A DNA stretch of 64,000 nt. Source: Candidatus Woesearchaeota archaeon (GTDB lineage Archaea; Nanobdellota; Nanobdellia; Woesearchaeales; ARS49). Below the pieces are notes generated by a model. That model was not told where the DNA came from and did not search any database. It saw only the letters and a program-made list of their open reading frames with translations. Positions 32,395 to 41,085 of this stretch are shown here, one piece after another. How positions within the stretch are numbered: position 1 is the first letter of the stretch; each line of letters starts with the position of its first letter. Location of the stretch: the NCBI GenBank assembly GCA_019322895.1, contig JAHWHZ010000001.1:434001-498000 (forward strand). Reading direction: 5' to 3'. The translations under genes and the position numbers were made by a program.

Positions 32395-33407
32395 TATGCT
32401 TCTTTTGCCAGTTTTTCAATCTCTTTTTTCTCTTTTCTGAAAGGCTCCAGCAGATTATTTATCTCTTTTGCAAGGGCGTTCTTCAGGTCAAGAGGATGGA
32501 GTTCTTTTGCAGCATATGCTTTTTCTATCTCTTCATATGTCTTGAATTCTTTGTTGCCTCCGAATTTTTCAGGCCTCTCTACCACAAATGATTCTTTTTT
32601 GTCTTTTTTGATTACCATTATTACATATTTCAGGAATGCAAGCACTCCATTGTCTTCTATAACGCCAGGTTCGCAATATGCGCTTTTTAGCTTGTCCATC
32701 ACTGTTTTTTCATCGTCTGCAAGGCCTATCTTGCTTCTTGGATCAGAGGCGCTCATCTTCTTGCCTATCAATCCAGGAATCATGGGTGTCATTACTTCTA
32801 TTCGTGCCTTGTATCCTATCTTTGGAAGGAATTCGCGTGCAAACATGAGTATCTTTCTCTGGTCTACTCCGCCGTATTGTATGTCTACTTTCAGGTATTC
32901 TTCATCCAGTGCCTGCATTATTGGATAAATAAGGCCGCAAAGCTTTGGATTCTCGCCGAATTTTACAACTTCTGCCGCAGCCCTCTTGCAGTCATTTATG
33001 CTTGCCTCTGTTGACATCTTGAGCATGTCAAAGTAAAAATCTTTTTTCATCTGAAAGTCAGAGCCTTTCACTATCTCAAAATCTTTTATGTCTGCGCCTA
33101 TTGCCTTGAACATCAAAGGCATCACTTTTGCGTAATATTTGTATCTTTTTTCCAGCACATCCCACGGCGTACCGTCTAATGCGCCGTGCAAATTTGCTAA
33201 TAGCAGCTTTACCTTGAATCCTGCTCTCAAAAAGTCTGCAAGCTTGATTACAGGAAGAAAATATCCTATGTGAGGTTTTCCTGTGACTGCAGTTCCCAGA
33301 TATACAGCAGGCTTTTTCTTTTTCTTCAGAAGTTCTTTTAGTTCTTTCTCTGTGACAATCTCTTGCGTGTTTCTTTTGATTAATTCAAGTTTCTCTTCTG
33401 CATTCAT
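32391..33407 (-). CDS. tyrS: Tyrosyl-tRNA synthetase
   Basis: 338 residues, the short archaeal/eukaryal form without an S4 domain. Class I signatures are GKPHIGYF (HIGH) and KKMSASDP (KMSKS). The tyrosine-recognition segment around YPIMQALDEEYLKVDIQYGGVDQRK is typical. A minus-strand TATA near 33431-33440 sits about 29 bp before the ATG. It charges tRNA-Tyr. PheST is encoded at 44-47 kb. Confidence 0.95.
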   Translation of the reverse strand: MNAEEKLELIKRNTQEIVTEKELKELLKKKKKPAVYLGTAVTGKPHIGYFLPVIKLADFLRAGFKVKLLLANLHGALDGTPWDVLEKRYKYYAKVMPLMFKAIGADIKDFEIVKGSDFQMKKDFYFDMLKMSTEASINDCKRAAAEVVKFGENPKLCGLIYPIMQALDEEYLKVDIQYGGVDQRKILMFAREFLPKIGYKARIEVMTPMIPGLIGKKMSASDPRSKIGLADDEKTVMDKLKSAYCEPGVIEDNGVLAFLKYVIMVIKKDKKESFVVERPEKFGGNKEFKTYEEIEKAYAAKELHPLDLKNALAKEINNLLEPFRKEKKEIEKLAKEAY

Positions 33408-33482
33408 ACTTATTGGCTTCTTTGTTTTAGTATAAAAAGGTTTCTGAGAAAATATATAAACTCACAGGGATTATGTTTGCTT

Positions 33483-34328
33483 ATGCTTGCTGTAACATCT
33501 TTGACTGCATATCTATTCTGTTCTAGAAAGCTTTTTCTTGAAAAAGTGATGGGATATTCTGAGATTCCAAAAGCTCTGCTTGTAAAAGGGGCAATAAAGC
33601 ACAAGGTATTTGAAGAGATGGAGAAATATGAGGCAGATATTGTTTCTTCTTTTCAAAAAGGCGTCACAAAAGAGCAGATTCTTGAGAAATACACTTCTAT
33701 TTATTCTGAGGTTCTTCGCAGGGCAATTTTGAACAGCAGGAAGCAGCTGGCACTGGCAAAACTTCTTCCTGTCGCAGCATTCAAGCAGTTTCATCCTTTA
33801 TTTATTAAAGAAGCTGAGGCAAGAACAGAGAGTATCTTTAACTTCATCAAGGAAAAAAATATTTATGGCTTGGAATTGTGGGAGACTCTCATCCCAAAAA
33901 TAAAGTCAGAATACAAGATTTCTGCAGAAGAATTAGGCATATCAGGAAAGATTGATCAGGTATTGGTTTATCAGGACGGCGTGGTCCCTATTGAGCTAAA
34001 GACTGGAAAAGCCCCGAAAGAAGGCGCCTGGGAAAACCACAAGATCCAGCTTGCTGCTTATGCATTGCTGCTTGAAGACAGGTTTAACGTGCCGATTACG
34101 TCTGGCTACGTTAAATATATTGATGAGAATATTTCCAGGAGAATTGATATAAATCCTTTTCTTAAAGATCAGGTAAAGGATTTAATCAAGAAAGTCAGGG
34201 AGCTGCTTGATTCAAAAAAACTGCCTAAAAAATGCACTAACACAAATAAATGCGAAAAGTGTGGTCTGAAAAAGATATGTTACAGTGATGATATCGCCGA
34301 AAAAGCGCAACATTTAAATAATAAATGA
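33483..34328 (+). CDS. Cas4/RecB-like PD-(D/E)XK nuclease with an iron-sulfur cysteine cluster
   Basis: 281 residues from the ATG at 33483, about 27 bp after the TATA box AATATATAAAC. An N-terminal Cys (YLFCSRKLFLEK), the nuclease motif GISGKIDQVLVY with VPIELKTGK, the QLAAYALLLE motif IV and a C-terminal cysteine set (KCTNTNKCEKCGLKKIC) are the hallmarks of Cas4/Dna2-like nucleases with a [4Fe-4S] cluster. It would process DNA ends. No cas genes or CRISPR repeats are present, so this is a solitary Cas4-like protein, probably in repair or replication. Confidence 0.88.
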   Translation: MLAVTSLTAYLFCSRKLFLEKVMGYSEIPKALLVKGAIKHKVFEEMEKYEADIVSSFQKGVTKEQILEKYTSIYSEVLRRAILNSRKQLALAKLLPVAAFKQFHPLFIKEAEARTESIFNFIKEKNIYGLELWETLIPKIKSEYKISAEELGISGKIDQVLVYQDGVVPIELKTGKAPKEGAWENHKIQLAAYALLLEDRFNVPITSGYVKYIDENISRRIDINPFLKDQVKDLIKKVRELLDSKKLPKKCTNTNKCEKCGLKKICYSDDIAEKAQHLNNK

Positions 34329-34372
34329 CCTATTCAAAACTCATAAAAAGAAAAGTTTGAGGGTGAAAAAAC

Positions 34373-34636
34373 ATGGCTGAAAATGATAAGCAATTCTCAA
34401 AGAAACTGATTGGCAAAACAGTAGTTAGCAAGGCAGGAAAGCGTTTTGGAGAAGTGGGGGACATAATTTTTGAGACCAAATCTGGTGAATTAATCAATCT
34501 CGTATTGAAAAGCCCTACAAGCTATACTGAAAAGCTGGAACTGGAAAAAAACAAGGAAGGAAAGCTATTGATACCTTTTTCTGCAGTGATTGCCATGGGC
34601 GATTTCATGGTCATTTCTGAAGAAGACATCATTTAA
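34373..34636 (+). CDS. PRC-barrel domain protein
   Basis: 87 residues, a single PRC-barrel: FSKKLIGKTVVSKAGKRFGEVGDIIFE and IPFSAVIAMGDFMVI at the end are characteristic. Archaeal free-standing PRC-barrels include partners of the CdpB cell-division proteins, and others bind RNA or ribosomes; which applies here is not clear. GAGGGTGA lies six bases before the ATG. Confidence 0.85.
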   Translation: MAENDKQFSKKLIGKTVVSKAGKRFGEVGDIIFETKSGELINLVLKSPTSYTEKLELEKNKEGKLLIPFSAVIAMGDFMVISEEDII

Positions 34637-34715
34637 ACCTTAGTTTTGCCTTTTTATTCGCAAACCAAAACTATTTAAATCAGTCTATGCTAGCTTATTT
34701 TCATAGGGGGAAATC

Positions 34716-35672
34716 ATGAATCAAAGTGTTATCTGGACAGAGAAATACAGGCCTTCTGTTTTTGAGGAGATAAAAGGCCAGAAAGAGATAGTATCCAAAG
34801 TTAAGGCTTTTGTTGAGCAGAAAAATCTTCCGCATCTATTGTTTGCAGGACCTGCAGGCATTGGCAAGAGCACGCTGGCATTAGTTACCGCCAGGCAGAT
34901 GTTTGGCGAGGGATGGAAGCAGAATTTTCTTGAGCTTAATGCTTCTGATGAAAGAGGAATAGATGTTGTAAGGGTTAAGGTAAAGGATTTTGCAAGGACA
35001 AAGGCAATCGGCGATGTTCCTTTCAAGATAATCTTTCTAGATGAATGTGATGCTTTGACAAGAGATGCACAGCAGGCCTTGAGGAGAACCATGGAGAATT
35101 ATGCTTCTACCTGCAGATTTATTCTTGCGTGCAATTATTCTTCAAAGATAATTGACCCTATACAGTCAAGGTGCGCCATGTTCCGCTTCAGGCCTCTTGA
35201 AAAAGAGCACATGCTCGCGCTGGTTAATTTTATTGTTGAAAAAGAGAAGCTGAAGGTTGATGATGATGCCAAATCTGCTTTGATTGAGGTCTCAGGAGGA
35301 GACTGCAGGAAATTAGAGAATGTTCTGCAGAGCTGTGCTTCTGTGACAGACAAGATCACGCACGAAGTTGTTTATTCCATGGCTTCGACTGCGCAGCCAC
35401 AGGAAATCAAGGAATTATTGAGCATTGCAGTCAAAGGAGATTTTCTTGCGTCAAGAAAGCAGTTGTTGGATATCATGCTTCGCTATGGTCTTTCTGGCCT
35501 GGATGTCATAAAGCAGATACAGAAAGAGATATGGGAATTAGATATTGATGCCAGGCAAAAGGTTGCTTTAGTCGACAAGTGCGGAGAGATTGAGTTCAGG
35601 CTGGTTGAAGGCTCTGATGAATACCTGCAGTTAGAGGCATTGCTTGCTCAGATCTGTGCTGTCAAGAATTAG
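34716..35672 (+). CDS. rfcS: Replication factor C small subunit
   Basis: 318 residues. Clamp-loader motifs are WTEKYRPSVFEEIKGQ, GPAGIGKSTLAL (Walker A), IIFLDECDALTRDAQQALRRT (Walker B and following) and DPIQSRCAMFRF with the SRC arginine finger. It forms the RFC pentamer that loads PCNA. GGGGGA precedes the ATG, with an AACTATTTAAAT TATA box upstream. The large subunit and PCNA are not in this window. It overlaps the next gene tail to tail by four bases. Confidence 0.96.
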   Translation: MNQSVIWTEKYRPSVFEEIKGQKEIVSKVKAFVEQKNLPHLLFAGPAGIGKSTLALVTARQMFGEGWKQNFLELNASDERGIDVVRVKVKDFARTKAIGDVPFKIIFLDECDALTRDAQQALRRTMENYASTCRFILACNYSSKIIDPIQSRCAMFRFRPLEKEHMLALVNFIVEKEKLKVDDDAKSALIEVSGGDCRKLENVLQSCASVTDKITHEVVYSMASTAQPQEIKELLSIAVKGDFLASRKQLLDIMLRYGLSGLDVIKQIQKEIWELDIDARQKVALVDKCGEIEFRLVEGSDEYLQLEALLAQICAVKN

Positions 35673-36601
35673 TCTGCTAAAAGCCATTTATAATATTCTT
35701 TTGTCATGTTTGTATATTGTTTCTTCACTTCGTCATGCCCAAGATCTATGTTTAAAGATAATCTTGTAAAATCCAGGACAGTCTCTCTTACAAGGCCAGA
35801 CATCGGTTTATCATCATCTTGTTGGATCTTTTCAGAAGCCGCATAAAATTCAAAAACAAGAGGTTTTTCACTGTCATATTTATCAGCATCAACTATGCAT
35901 ACTGCAATGCAGGGTTTTGCACCGTGCTGTGTTCTTGCATACTCGCGGTAATCCATCAGGCTCATGCCTTTAGCAGTTCTATGAGTATCTCTTAATTCTC
36001 TTAAAAGAGCAATGTCAAATCTATTATCTTCAGTAACAGGTGCAATATGTATGTGTGCGTGCCCGGCATTTTGATATGTGTCGGGCATTCCTCTTTGATA
36101 AGTTGGTTTTTCTTTTCCATTTAATCTTGTTCCCCGAACATGGCCGTATCTGTCTTTTAAGACACCGTCTTCTTTGCCATAATCACTTGCTGTCTTTCCA
36201 ATACCATTATTGGCCCATACAGCCACTTTTTTATAATCTGCATTCAGAAGCTTTTCAACAATAGTTTTCAGGCTTTTTTCCCTGTTTTCAAAGACAAGTT
36301 CTGCTAAAGGCGAAGGATCAAGCGCATGGTCTGGCGCTGCTGCAAAAGCATTTTTATCCCTGAAAATACTTTCAATCTTGTCTTTTGTATCAAAATCTTC
36401 TGTTCTTAGTATTGAGGATTTTCCCCTCTTGCGCATTATCGGTCTTGAGATATAGAGAATATGAAGCATTGTTGCAATGCCTGCCATTGGAACTATGACT
36501 GCTTCTGGAAATTCATGTATGATATCCAGTCCAAAGCATTCATACCTGCCTTTGAAATTTTTTGGCAGGCAGAGTTTCCCGCAAACATTAAGCAAATGCA
36601 T
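35669..36601 (-). CDS. HIT-like protein with a large insertion, function unknown
   Basis: 310 residues; no named family recognised. GHAHIHIAP (about residues 179-187) matches the histidine triad pattern H-x-H-x-H. About 50 residues earlier is VAVWANNGIGKTASDYG, reminiscent of the F-N-N-G strand that precedes the triad in HIT/GalT proteins. If so, the gap between the two is enlarged by a charged insertion (EKPTYQRGMPDTYQN). The N-terminal part includes a hydrophobic segment with HEFPEAVIVPMAGIATMLHIL. A minus-strand TATA (36624-36633) gives a leaderless start at 36601. A nucleotide hydrolase or transferase is possible. Confidence 0.6.
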   Translation of the reverse strand: MHLLNVCGKLCLPKNFKGRYECFGLDIIHEFPEAVIVPMAGIATMLHILYISRPIMRKRGKSSILRTEDFDTKDKIESIFRDKNAFAAAPDHALDPSPLAELVFENREKSLKTIVEKLLNADYKKVAVWANNGIGKTASDYGKEDGVLKDRYGHVRGTRLNGKEKPTYQRGMPDTYQNAGHAHIHIAPVTEDNRFDIALLRELRDTHRTAKGMSLMDYREYARTQHGAKPCIAVCIVDADKYDSEKPLVFEFYAASEKIQQDDDKPMSGLVRETVLDFTRLSLNIDLGHDEVKKQYTNMTKEYYKWLLAD

Positions 36602-36649
36602 GTTTAAGAATAAGAGGGGATTCTATAAAAAGATTAGGAAAAAAAATAA

Positions 36650-37630
36650 TTATTCAGAAGCATTTCCTGCTTCTGTTGGTGTTTCTGGAGCAGTCGGACC
36701 TTCTCCAGAGCTTTTGACTGTTATCGTTGTCTGCTGGTATTCCTCATAATCATATTCTGCATCTATTGTGATCAGCTGCTCAAAGTCTGTTCTTGTGTCA
36801 ACTGTCTGCGTGCAAGTGATTATCTTTGACCCGTCAAAAAGAGTTACGTATCCTTCTGCTGTTTTTCCTGAGGTCTCAAGTCCTGTGCAGCTCAGTCCTG
36901 GAAGGTTTGTATCAACTTTTATATAGACGCTATCCTTGTTTTTTCTTTGTGTCTTGTCGCACAAGGTTCTTTTTGCAAACACGTCTCCTCCGCCGACATT
37001 CTTTACTTCAAAGCTGAATCCTATCTTGTTTCTTGCACGCGCGCTTTCCTTGAAATCAGAGAACTGTATCGGGCCTCCTGAATTAAATGCTGGTTTGGCG
37101 CCTGTGATTTCGCAGATTCCTTCTGGTGCAGGATTAAGTATGTTTTCGCGCACACAAATCTTGCTTACTGCTTTTGTTCCATATAGATAGCACACTTCTG
37201 CTCTTAATGGCAGGTCAATCTGCGTGCCTGCTATTGGGGATATATGGTTCAGTTCCTTGAATTCAACAAAGACAGGAGCTCCTGGAAGTATGTTGCCTTG
37301 GGCATCTTTCATTGTCTCTGGAAGGTCATCTTCAGGGCTTGCTGTCAGCTGCTCTTCAAGCTTGCCAAACTCTGCAGGGTTTATTCCAGATATCTTTACC
37401 CGCACATCTTCTTTTTGTACAGGAACTTCGCCTTTGTTTTCAAGCTTTAGAATAATATCAAAAGGGTCTCTTCCGCCATCAAAGATCTCTGCCCTGAAAT
37501 CAACAAATTCTGATACAACGCCTGTGGTGCCGCCGATAAAAGGCGATACAATCTCTATCTGTTCTCCGCCTTGGCACCCAATCACAAAAATTAACAGCAT
37601 TATTATTGCAAAGAAGCTTATTTTTTTCAT
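36650..37630 (-). CDS. Surface lipoprotein, paralogue A of a tandem trio
   Basis: 326 residues. The signal peptide ends in a lipobox (FVIGC, Cys19), so the mature protein is probably lipid-anchored outside the cell. The body is beta-rich with NVGGGDVF, shared with the next gene, and paired cysteines. A Pro/Ser/Glu tail closes it. It is the last gene of the minus-strand surface operon (36650-42252). A gap of 67 bases with a TATTAATTAATATA stretch separates it from paralogue B. Function unknown; an envelope component is likely. Confidence 0.8.
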   Translation of the reverse strand: MKKISFFAIIMLLIFVIGCQGGEQIEIVSPFIGGTTGVVSEFVDFRAEIFDGGRDPFDIILKLENKGEVPVQKEDVRVKISGINPAEFGKLEEQLTASPEDDLPETMKDAQGNILPGAPVFVEFKELNHISPIAGTQIDLPLRAEVCYLYGTKAVSKICVRENILNPAPEGICEITGAKPAFNSGGPIQFSDFKESARARNKIGFSFEVKNVGGGDVFAKRTLCDKTQRKNKDSVYIKVDTNLPGLSCTGLETSGKTAEGYVTLFDGSKIITCTQTVDTRTDFEQLITIDAEYDYEEYQQTTITVKSSGEGPTAPETPTEAGNASE

Positions 37631-37697
37631 TTTATCAATCCTCGTAAATTATAAAGAAATCTTTGCCTCTCAATTATATAAATTTTTCTATTATTAA

Positions 37698-38633
37698 TTA
37701 ATATACGGAAACAATTTCTATGTCTTTAAATATGCTGTTTTTATAGCCGTATGCAAGTGTTATGCTCATCGGAGTTGTATATGCATCTTGTCCTCTTGTC
37801 ATGAATTCGCAGAAAACTGTTCCTTTGCCATTTGTCAGCCTTATATGATTGTTGTCTAATGGCTTGCAGGTTGGCTTTATTGACATGCCTGATATCATAA
37901 CATCCCTTAATTCAACATAATCAATCTCATCAAAGCCTAATCCTGCTGTAAAAGGGCTGCATTTCTGGAGATACTGCGCTCCTGACCTGAATACATCGCC
38001 TCCGCCTACATTACTGACATGTATCTTGAATCTTGTCCTGCCCGGGCTTGGCTCAACTTCTATTGTAGAAACTGAAATCGGCGCCCCCTGGCCTCCACTT
38101 AATGAGATTGATGTTGGAGTGCAGATTTTTGCTCTTGTGGTTGGCGAGTAAGGATCAGGATCGATGCATATCGGTGCTGTTGCAATTGTTTCATAAGCAT
38201 AGCACGCTGTTGCAAGAAGCCGTACAGGATATTTGTCAATGTTTTTTGGAGCCAACGGAGCAATAGTTCCTTTGAATCCCACTACATCCAGCCCCCCTTC
38301 TGTAACGAATTGTGTCTTTCCTTCTATGTAAGGTATGTTTTCCCCCCACTCAAGTATTCCTGTAATTATAGACGGGTCAAACCCTGAAAGGTATATCTTG
38401 TCTCCTGGGCCGCCGACAGTATATGCTCCTCTGTTTTCTATCTCAACTAGCGCACTGAACTGTTCTGTGTCAAACAGCCTGTTTGGTGGAAGGTTTGGTG
38501 CAAAATTAAGGTTAAGCCCTTGTGTTCCTGTCCTGTATTGTGTCATAAGACTTGTTTCTTTGTCAGGCGCTCTAGGAGCGCACGCGCTTATTAAAACTCC
38601 AAGAACCAATAATATGAGGATGATTTTCTTCAT
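37698..38633 (-). CDS. Surface lipoprotein, paralogue B of a tandem trio
   Basis: 311 residues from the ATG at 38633 (MKKIILILLVLGVLISAC), chosen over a codon at 38654 because a minus-strand TATA (GTATTTAAAA) overlaps the latter. Lipobox at ISAC. It shares GTQGLNLNF near the mature N-terminus, SGGQGAPISVSTIEVEP mid-protein and NVGGGDVFR with its neighbours, and contains several cysteines that likely pair. It may have its own promoter within the operon. Confidence 0.82.
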   Translation of the reverse strand: MKKIILILLVLGVLISACAPRAPDKETSLMTQYRTGTQGLNLNFAPNLPPNRLFDTEQFSALVEIENRGAYTVGGPGDKIYLSGFDPSIITGILEWGENIPYIEGKTQFVTEGGLDVVGFKGTIAPLAPKNIDKYPVRLLATACYAYETIATAPICIDPDPYSPTTRAKICTPTSISLSGGQGAPISVSTIEVEPSPGRTRFKIHVSNVGGGDVFRSGAQYLQKCSPFTAGLGFDEIDYVELRDVMISGMSIKPTCKPLDNNHIRLTNGKGTVFCEFMTRGQDAYTTPMSITLAYGYKNSIFKDIEIVSVY

Positions 38634-38670
38634 TTTTACTCTTGTTTGATTCAAGTTTTTAAATACTTTT

Positions 38671-39591
38671 TTATTTTATTTCTATTTTCTTGATTTCAAG
38701 CCCTTTTACCATCCGGTCCATGTAGCCGTAATTTACCTCAATTGATAATGGCGCAAGGTATGTTCCTTCTTCCTTGTAAATTCCGCCTTCAAGTGTGCAT
38801 ACAATCCTTTGGTCTTTTGTTAGCTTGATTTTTTCTGGCCTGCAGTTCAGCTCAACATCAGATAATGCTGCTCTTAATTCAACCTTGTTCCAGGTCTCTT
38901 CACCAAGTGGCTTGCCTGTACATGCATCAAAAACCTTGTCTTTCACCATTGCCTGTCCTTTTCCTAAATTTTCAAGCTTGATTATGAACTCGGGCTGTAT
39001 TCTTTCAGGATCCTCATGCACCAGCATTTTAGGCTCTACAGATGTGACTGCCACAGGAGCGCCCTGCCCTCCTGAGAATGTTATTTTTTGTGTTTTACAG
39101 GGCTTTGTTCTTACAATGTTTGTTATGTCCGTATCAATGCACACAAGCGCAGTTGCTTCTGTCTTGTAGGGATAGCATGCGCTGGCAACTATTGCTGTCT
39201 CAAAGTGCTCGAATTGCGGAGGCAGCATTCGTGCCTGTGCCCTGAAGCTTTTTGTTGTTTCAGTTCCTTCAGGATAAAAGACAGATTTTCCTGCTAAGTC
39301 AAACTTGTCATTGCTTTCTGAAGTAAAATAAATCTGCTGCTCTTCATACCCTATTGAGATCATCCCATTTTGTATGTCTGCTGCTCCTTTGTTGTATATT
39401 TTTGGCATGATTTCAAAATAGCGCCCTTCATAGACTTCTGAAGGAGGCAGTTCAGGCAGGAATTCCATGACAACTCCTTGTGTTCCTTTGTGGATTTCAG
39501 GAACCTTTATTTCTTCTTTTTTTGTTTGCATGTACGTACAACTAGCTAAAATCGCAAGTATAATCATCATTGAAAAAATTATTTTTTTCAT
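38671..39591 (-). CDS. Surface lipoprotein, paralogue C of a tandem trio
   Basis: 306 residues with a lipobox (ILASC, Cys18). It shares GTQGVVMEF and FSGGQGAPVAVTSVEP with paralogue B, so the trio arose by tandem duplication followed by strong divergence. ACYPYKTEATALVCIDTD parallels ACYAYETIATAPICIDPD in paralogue B. Its start overlaps the stop of the upstream membrane protein by four bases, so it is translationally coupled to it. Confidence 0.82.
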   Translation of the reverse strand: MKKIIFSMMIILAILASCTYMQTKKEEIKVPEIHKGTQGVVMEFLPELPPSEVYEGRYFEIMPKIYNKGAADIQNGMISIGYEEQQIYFTSESNDKFDLAGKSVFYPEGTETTKSFRAQARMLPPQFEHFETAIVASACYPYKTEATALVCIDTDITNIVRTKPCKTQKITFSGGQGAPVAVTSVEPKMLVHEDPERIQPEFIIKLENLGKGQAMVKDKVFDACTGKPLGEETWNKVELRAALSDVELNCRPEKIKLTKDQRIVCTLEGGIYKEEGTYLAPLSIEVNYGYMDRMVKGLEIKKIEIK

Positions 39592-41084
39592 GTTGTTGCT
39601 TCTTGTTTTTCTACTGTTATTGAGCGCTGTGTTGAATAACTGTAATCATATCTCGTGGTGACCTTTATGTTTCTGATTGATACAGGGTCCTCTCCCATTA
39701 AATCATCAAAGTCTGTTATTTTAGTAAATGCCCTGAATGTGAAGCCAACAATGTCTTTTTCCTTGTTGACCTGGTCAAGCAGTTTCTTTGGAAGCAGATA
39801 AGCGGTTTCAACTCCGTCATCGCAGAACTCTGCATCTTTTTCATCAAGTTCTTCGCATGGAGTTGCCTCGACTTCAATTCCATTTATGTTGTCTATTTCC
39901 ATTCCTTTCGGAGTCAAAAGAATAAGGTATTCTATCTTTTTGAGCTCTCCTATCCACGCATTATCAATGGTTACACCGATTGTAGGTCCTTGCTCAGAGA
40001 CTGTTGTATATGCTATCCCTACTGGCTGTGTTTCAACACCTGCTCCGACTCCAATCATGACAGGCCCTGCTGTGTAGATTGTTTTAGTCTGTTTTTGCGG
40101 GAAGTCAGCCAAGGGGTCGATGCCTTCTCTTCGGTACTCCCTTAACCTGTCTTTTTCAATCAAGTAAACACGTTTGTAAGCTCTTGTTGTGAATTCGAAG
40201 TTTGCAGCCAGCTTGAATACATAGCTTTTTGCTTTCAGGTCCTTGAATATGCAGTCAATTGCCTGTTCTTCTGTAGTGTAAACCTTGAATTCTTTTTTCG
40301 GGATGACTTGGTCTGCAGTTATCTTGTCTGCAGTGCACGTCAATTTGATATCCAGAGGATCTTCCATTGTTTCTGCTTTTAATGTTGAATAAACTGTTGC
40401 CGGCTCGCCTTCATAGAATGTCGGATGCGCTGCCTTCAGCGGCTCAATAAATACCCCGAGCATTTTCTTGGCGCCTTCGTCCACCTGGCCGGTATAATAG
40501 TCTCCCGACGCAATCTTGATGCTCCGCTCTACCTCTTTTTCAACAGTCTCTTTTATGCCTACAAGAGTATCCCAGACATGATAAGCTGCATCAACAGTTG
40601 CTCTTACTAGATATCTTATTGTTATTGCAGGCGAGATTGTGGGGATCGTGTATCCTTGCTGCCCTGCATATTCTTGTATCTGTGGCATGAATGAGAATGT
40701 GAGCAGCATGATCCAGAACAAAAGATAGATTGTGCTTATCCAGGGATATTCTTCTGAATGGAAAAACAGCAGATAGATGATCCACACTGGATTAAATACC
40801 ATTATTATACCGGCAATTGCACTATATTGTGCAAGAAGACTATACAGCAATGGCATGACAAGTGCGCTTAAGATAAAGCAGACTAATATCGGCTTCCAGT
40901 CATGATATTTTTGCTGGAGCCTGTATGCAATCACGGCATAAAGCGCAAAAAACAAGGCCCACGTGTATAAGTTGATTGCTCCTTTATAATAACGCGTGAA
41001 CACGTCAAACAAATGCACTGCGCCCACTATCAGGATAATTCCAATACCTAATGCTGTGCTTTGTATTTTTTCAGTGTCAACCAT
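39588..41084 (-). CDS. Polytopic membrane protein with a large exported C-terminal domain
   Basis: 498 residues from the ATG at 41084 (a GTG four codons earlier overlaps the previous gene). About five membrane helices lie in residues 5-135, followed by an exported domain of about 330 residues rich in beta strands and threonine. The domain carries stretches such as YEGEPATVYSTLKAETMEDP, which parallel the lipoproteins' ligand-like Ig-type folds. I do not recognise the family. It sits between the 388-residue anchored protein and the lipoprotein trio with overlaps on both sides, so the five products probably form one surface complex. Confidence 0.75.
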   Translation of the reverse strand: MVDTEKIQSTALGIGIILIVGAVHLFDVFTRYYKGAINLYTWALFFALYAVIAYRLQQKYHDWKPILVCFILSALVMPLLYSLLAQYSAIAGIIMVFNPVWIIYLLFFHSEEYPWISTIYLLFWIMLLTFSFMPQIQEYAGQQGYTIPTISPAITIRYLVRATVDAAYHVWDTLVGIKETVEKEVERSIKIASGDYYTGQVDEGAKKMLGVFIEPLKAAHPTFYEGEPATVYSTLKAETMEDPLDIKLTCTADKITADQVIPKKEFKVYTTEEQAIDCIFKDLKAKSYVFKLAANFEFTTRAYKRVYLIEKDRLREYRREGIDPLADFPQKQTKTIYTAGPVMIGVGAGVETQPVGIAYTTVSEQGPTIGVTIDNAWIGELKKIEYLILLTPKGMEIDNINGIEVEATPCEELDEKDAEFCDDGVETAYLLPKKLLDQVNKEKDIVGFTFRAFTKITDFDDLMGEDPVSIRNIKVTTRYDYSYSTQRSITVEKQEATT

Positions 41085-41085
41085 T

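Noticed and set aside
33483..34328. Part of a CRISPR-Cas locus
   Set aside because: No repeat-spacer array and no other cas gene is present in the window.
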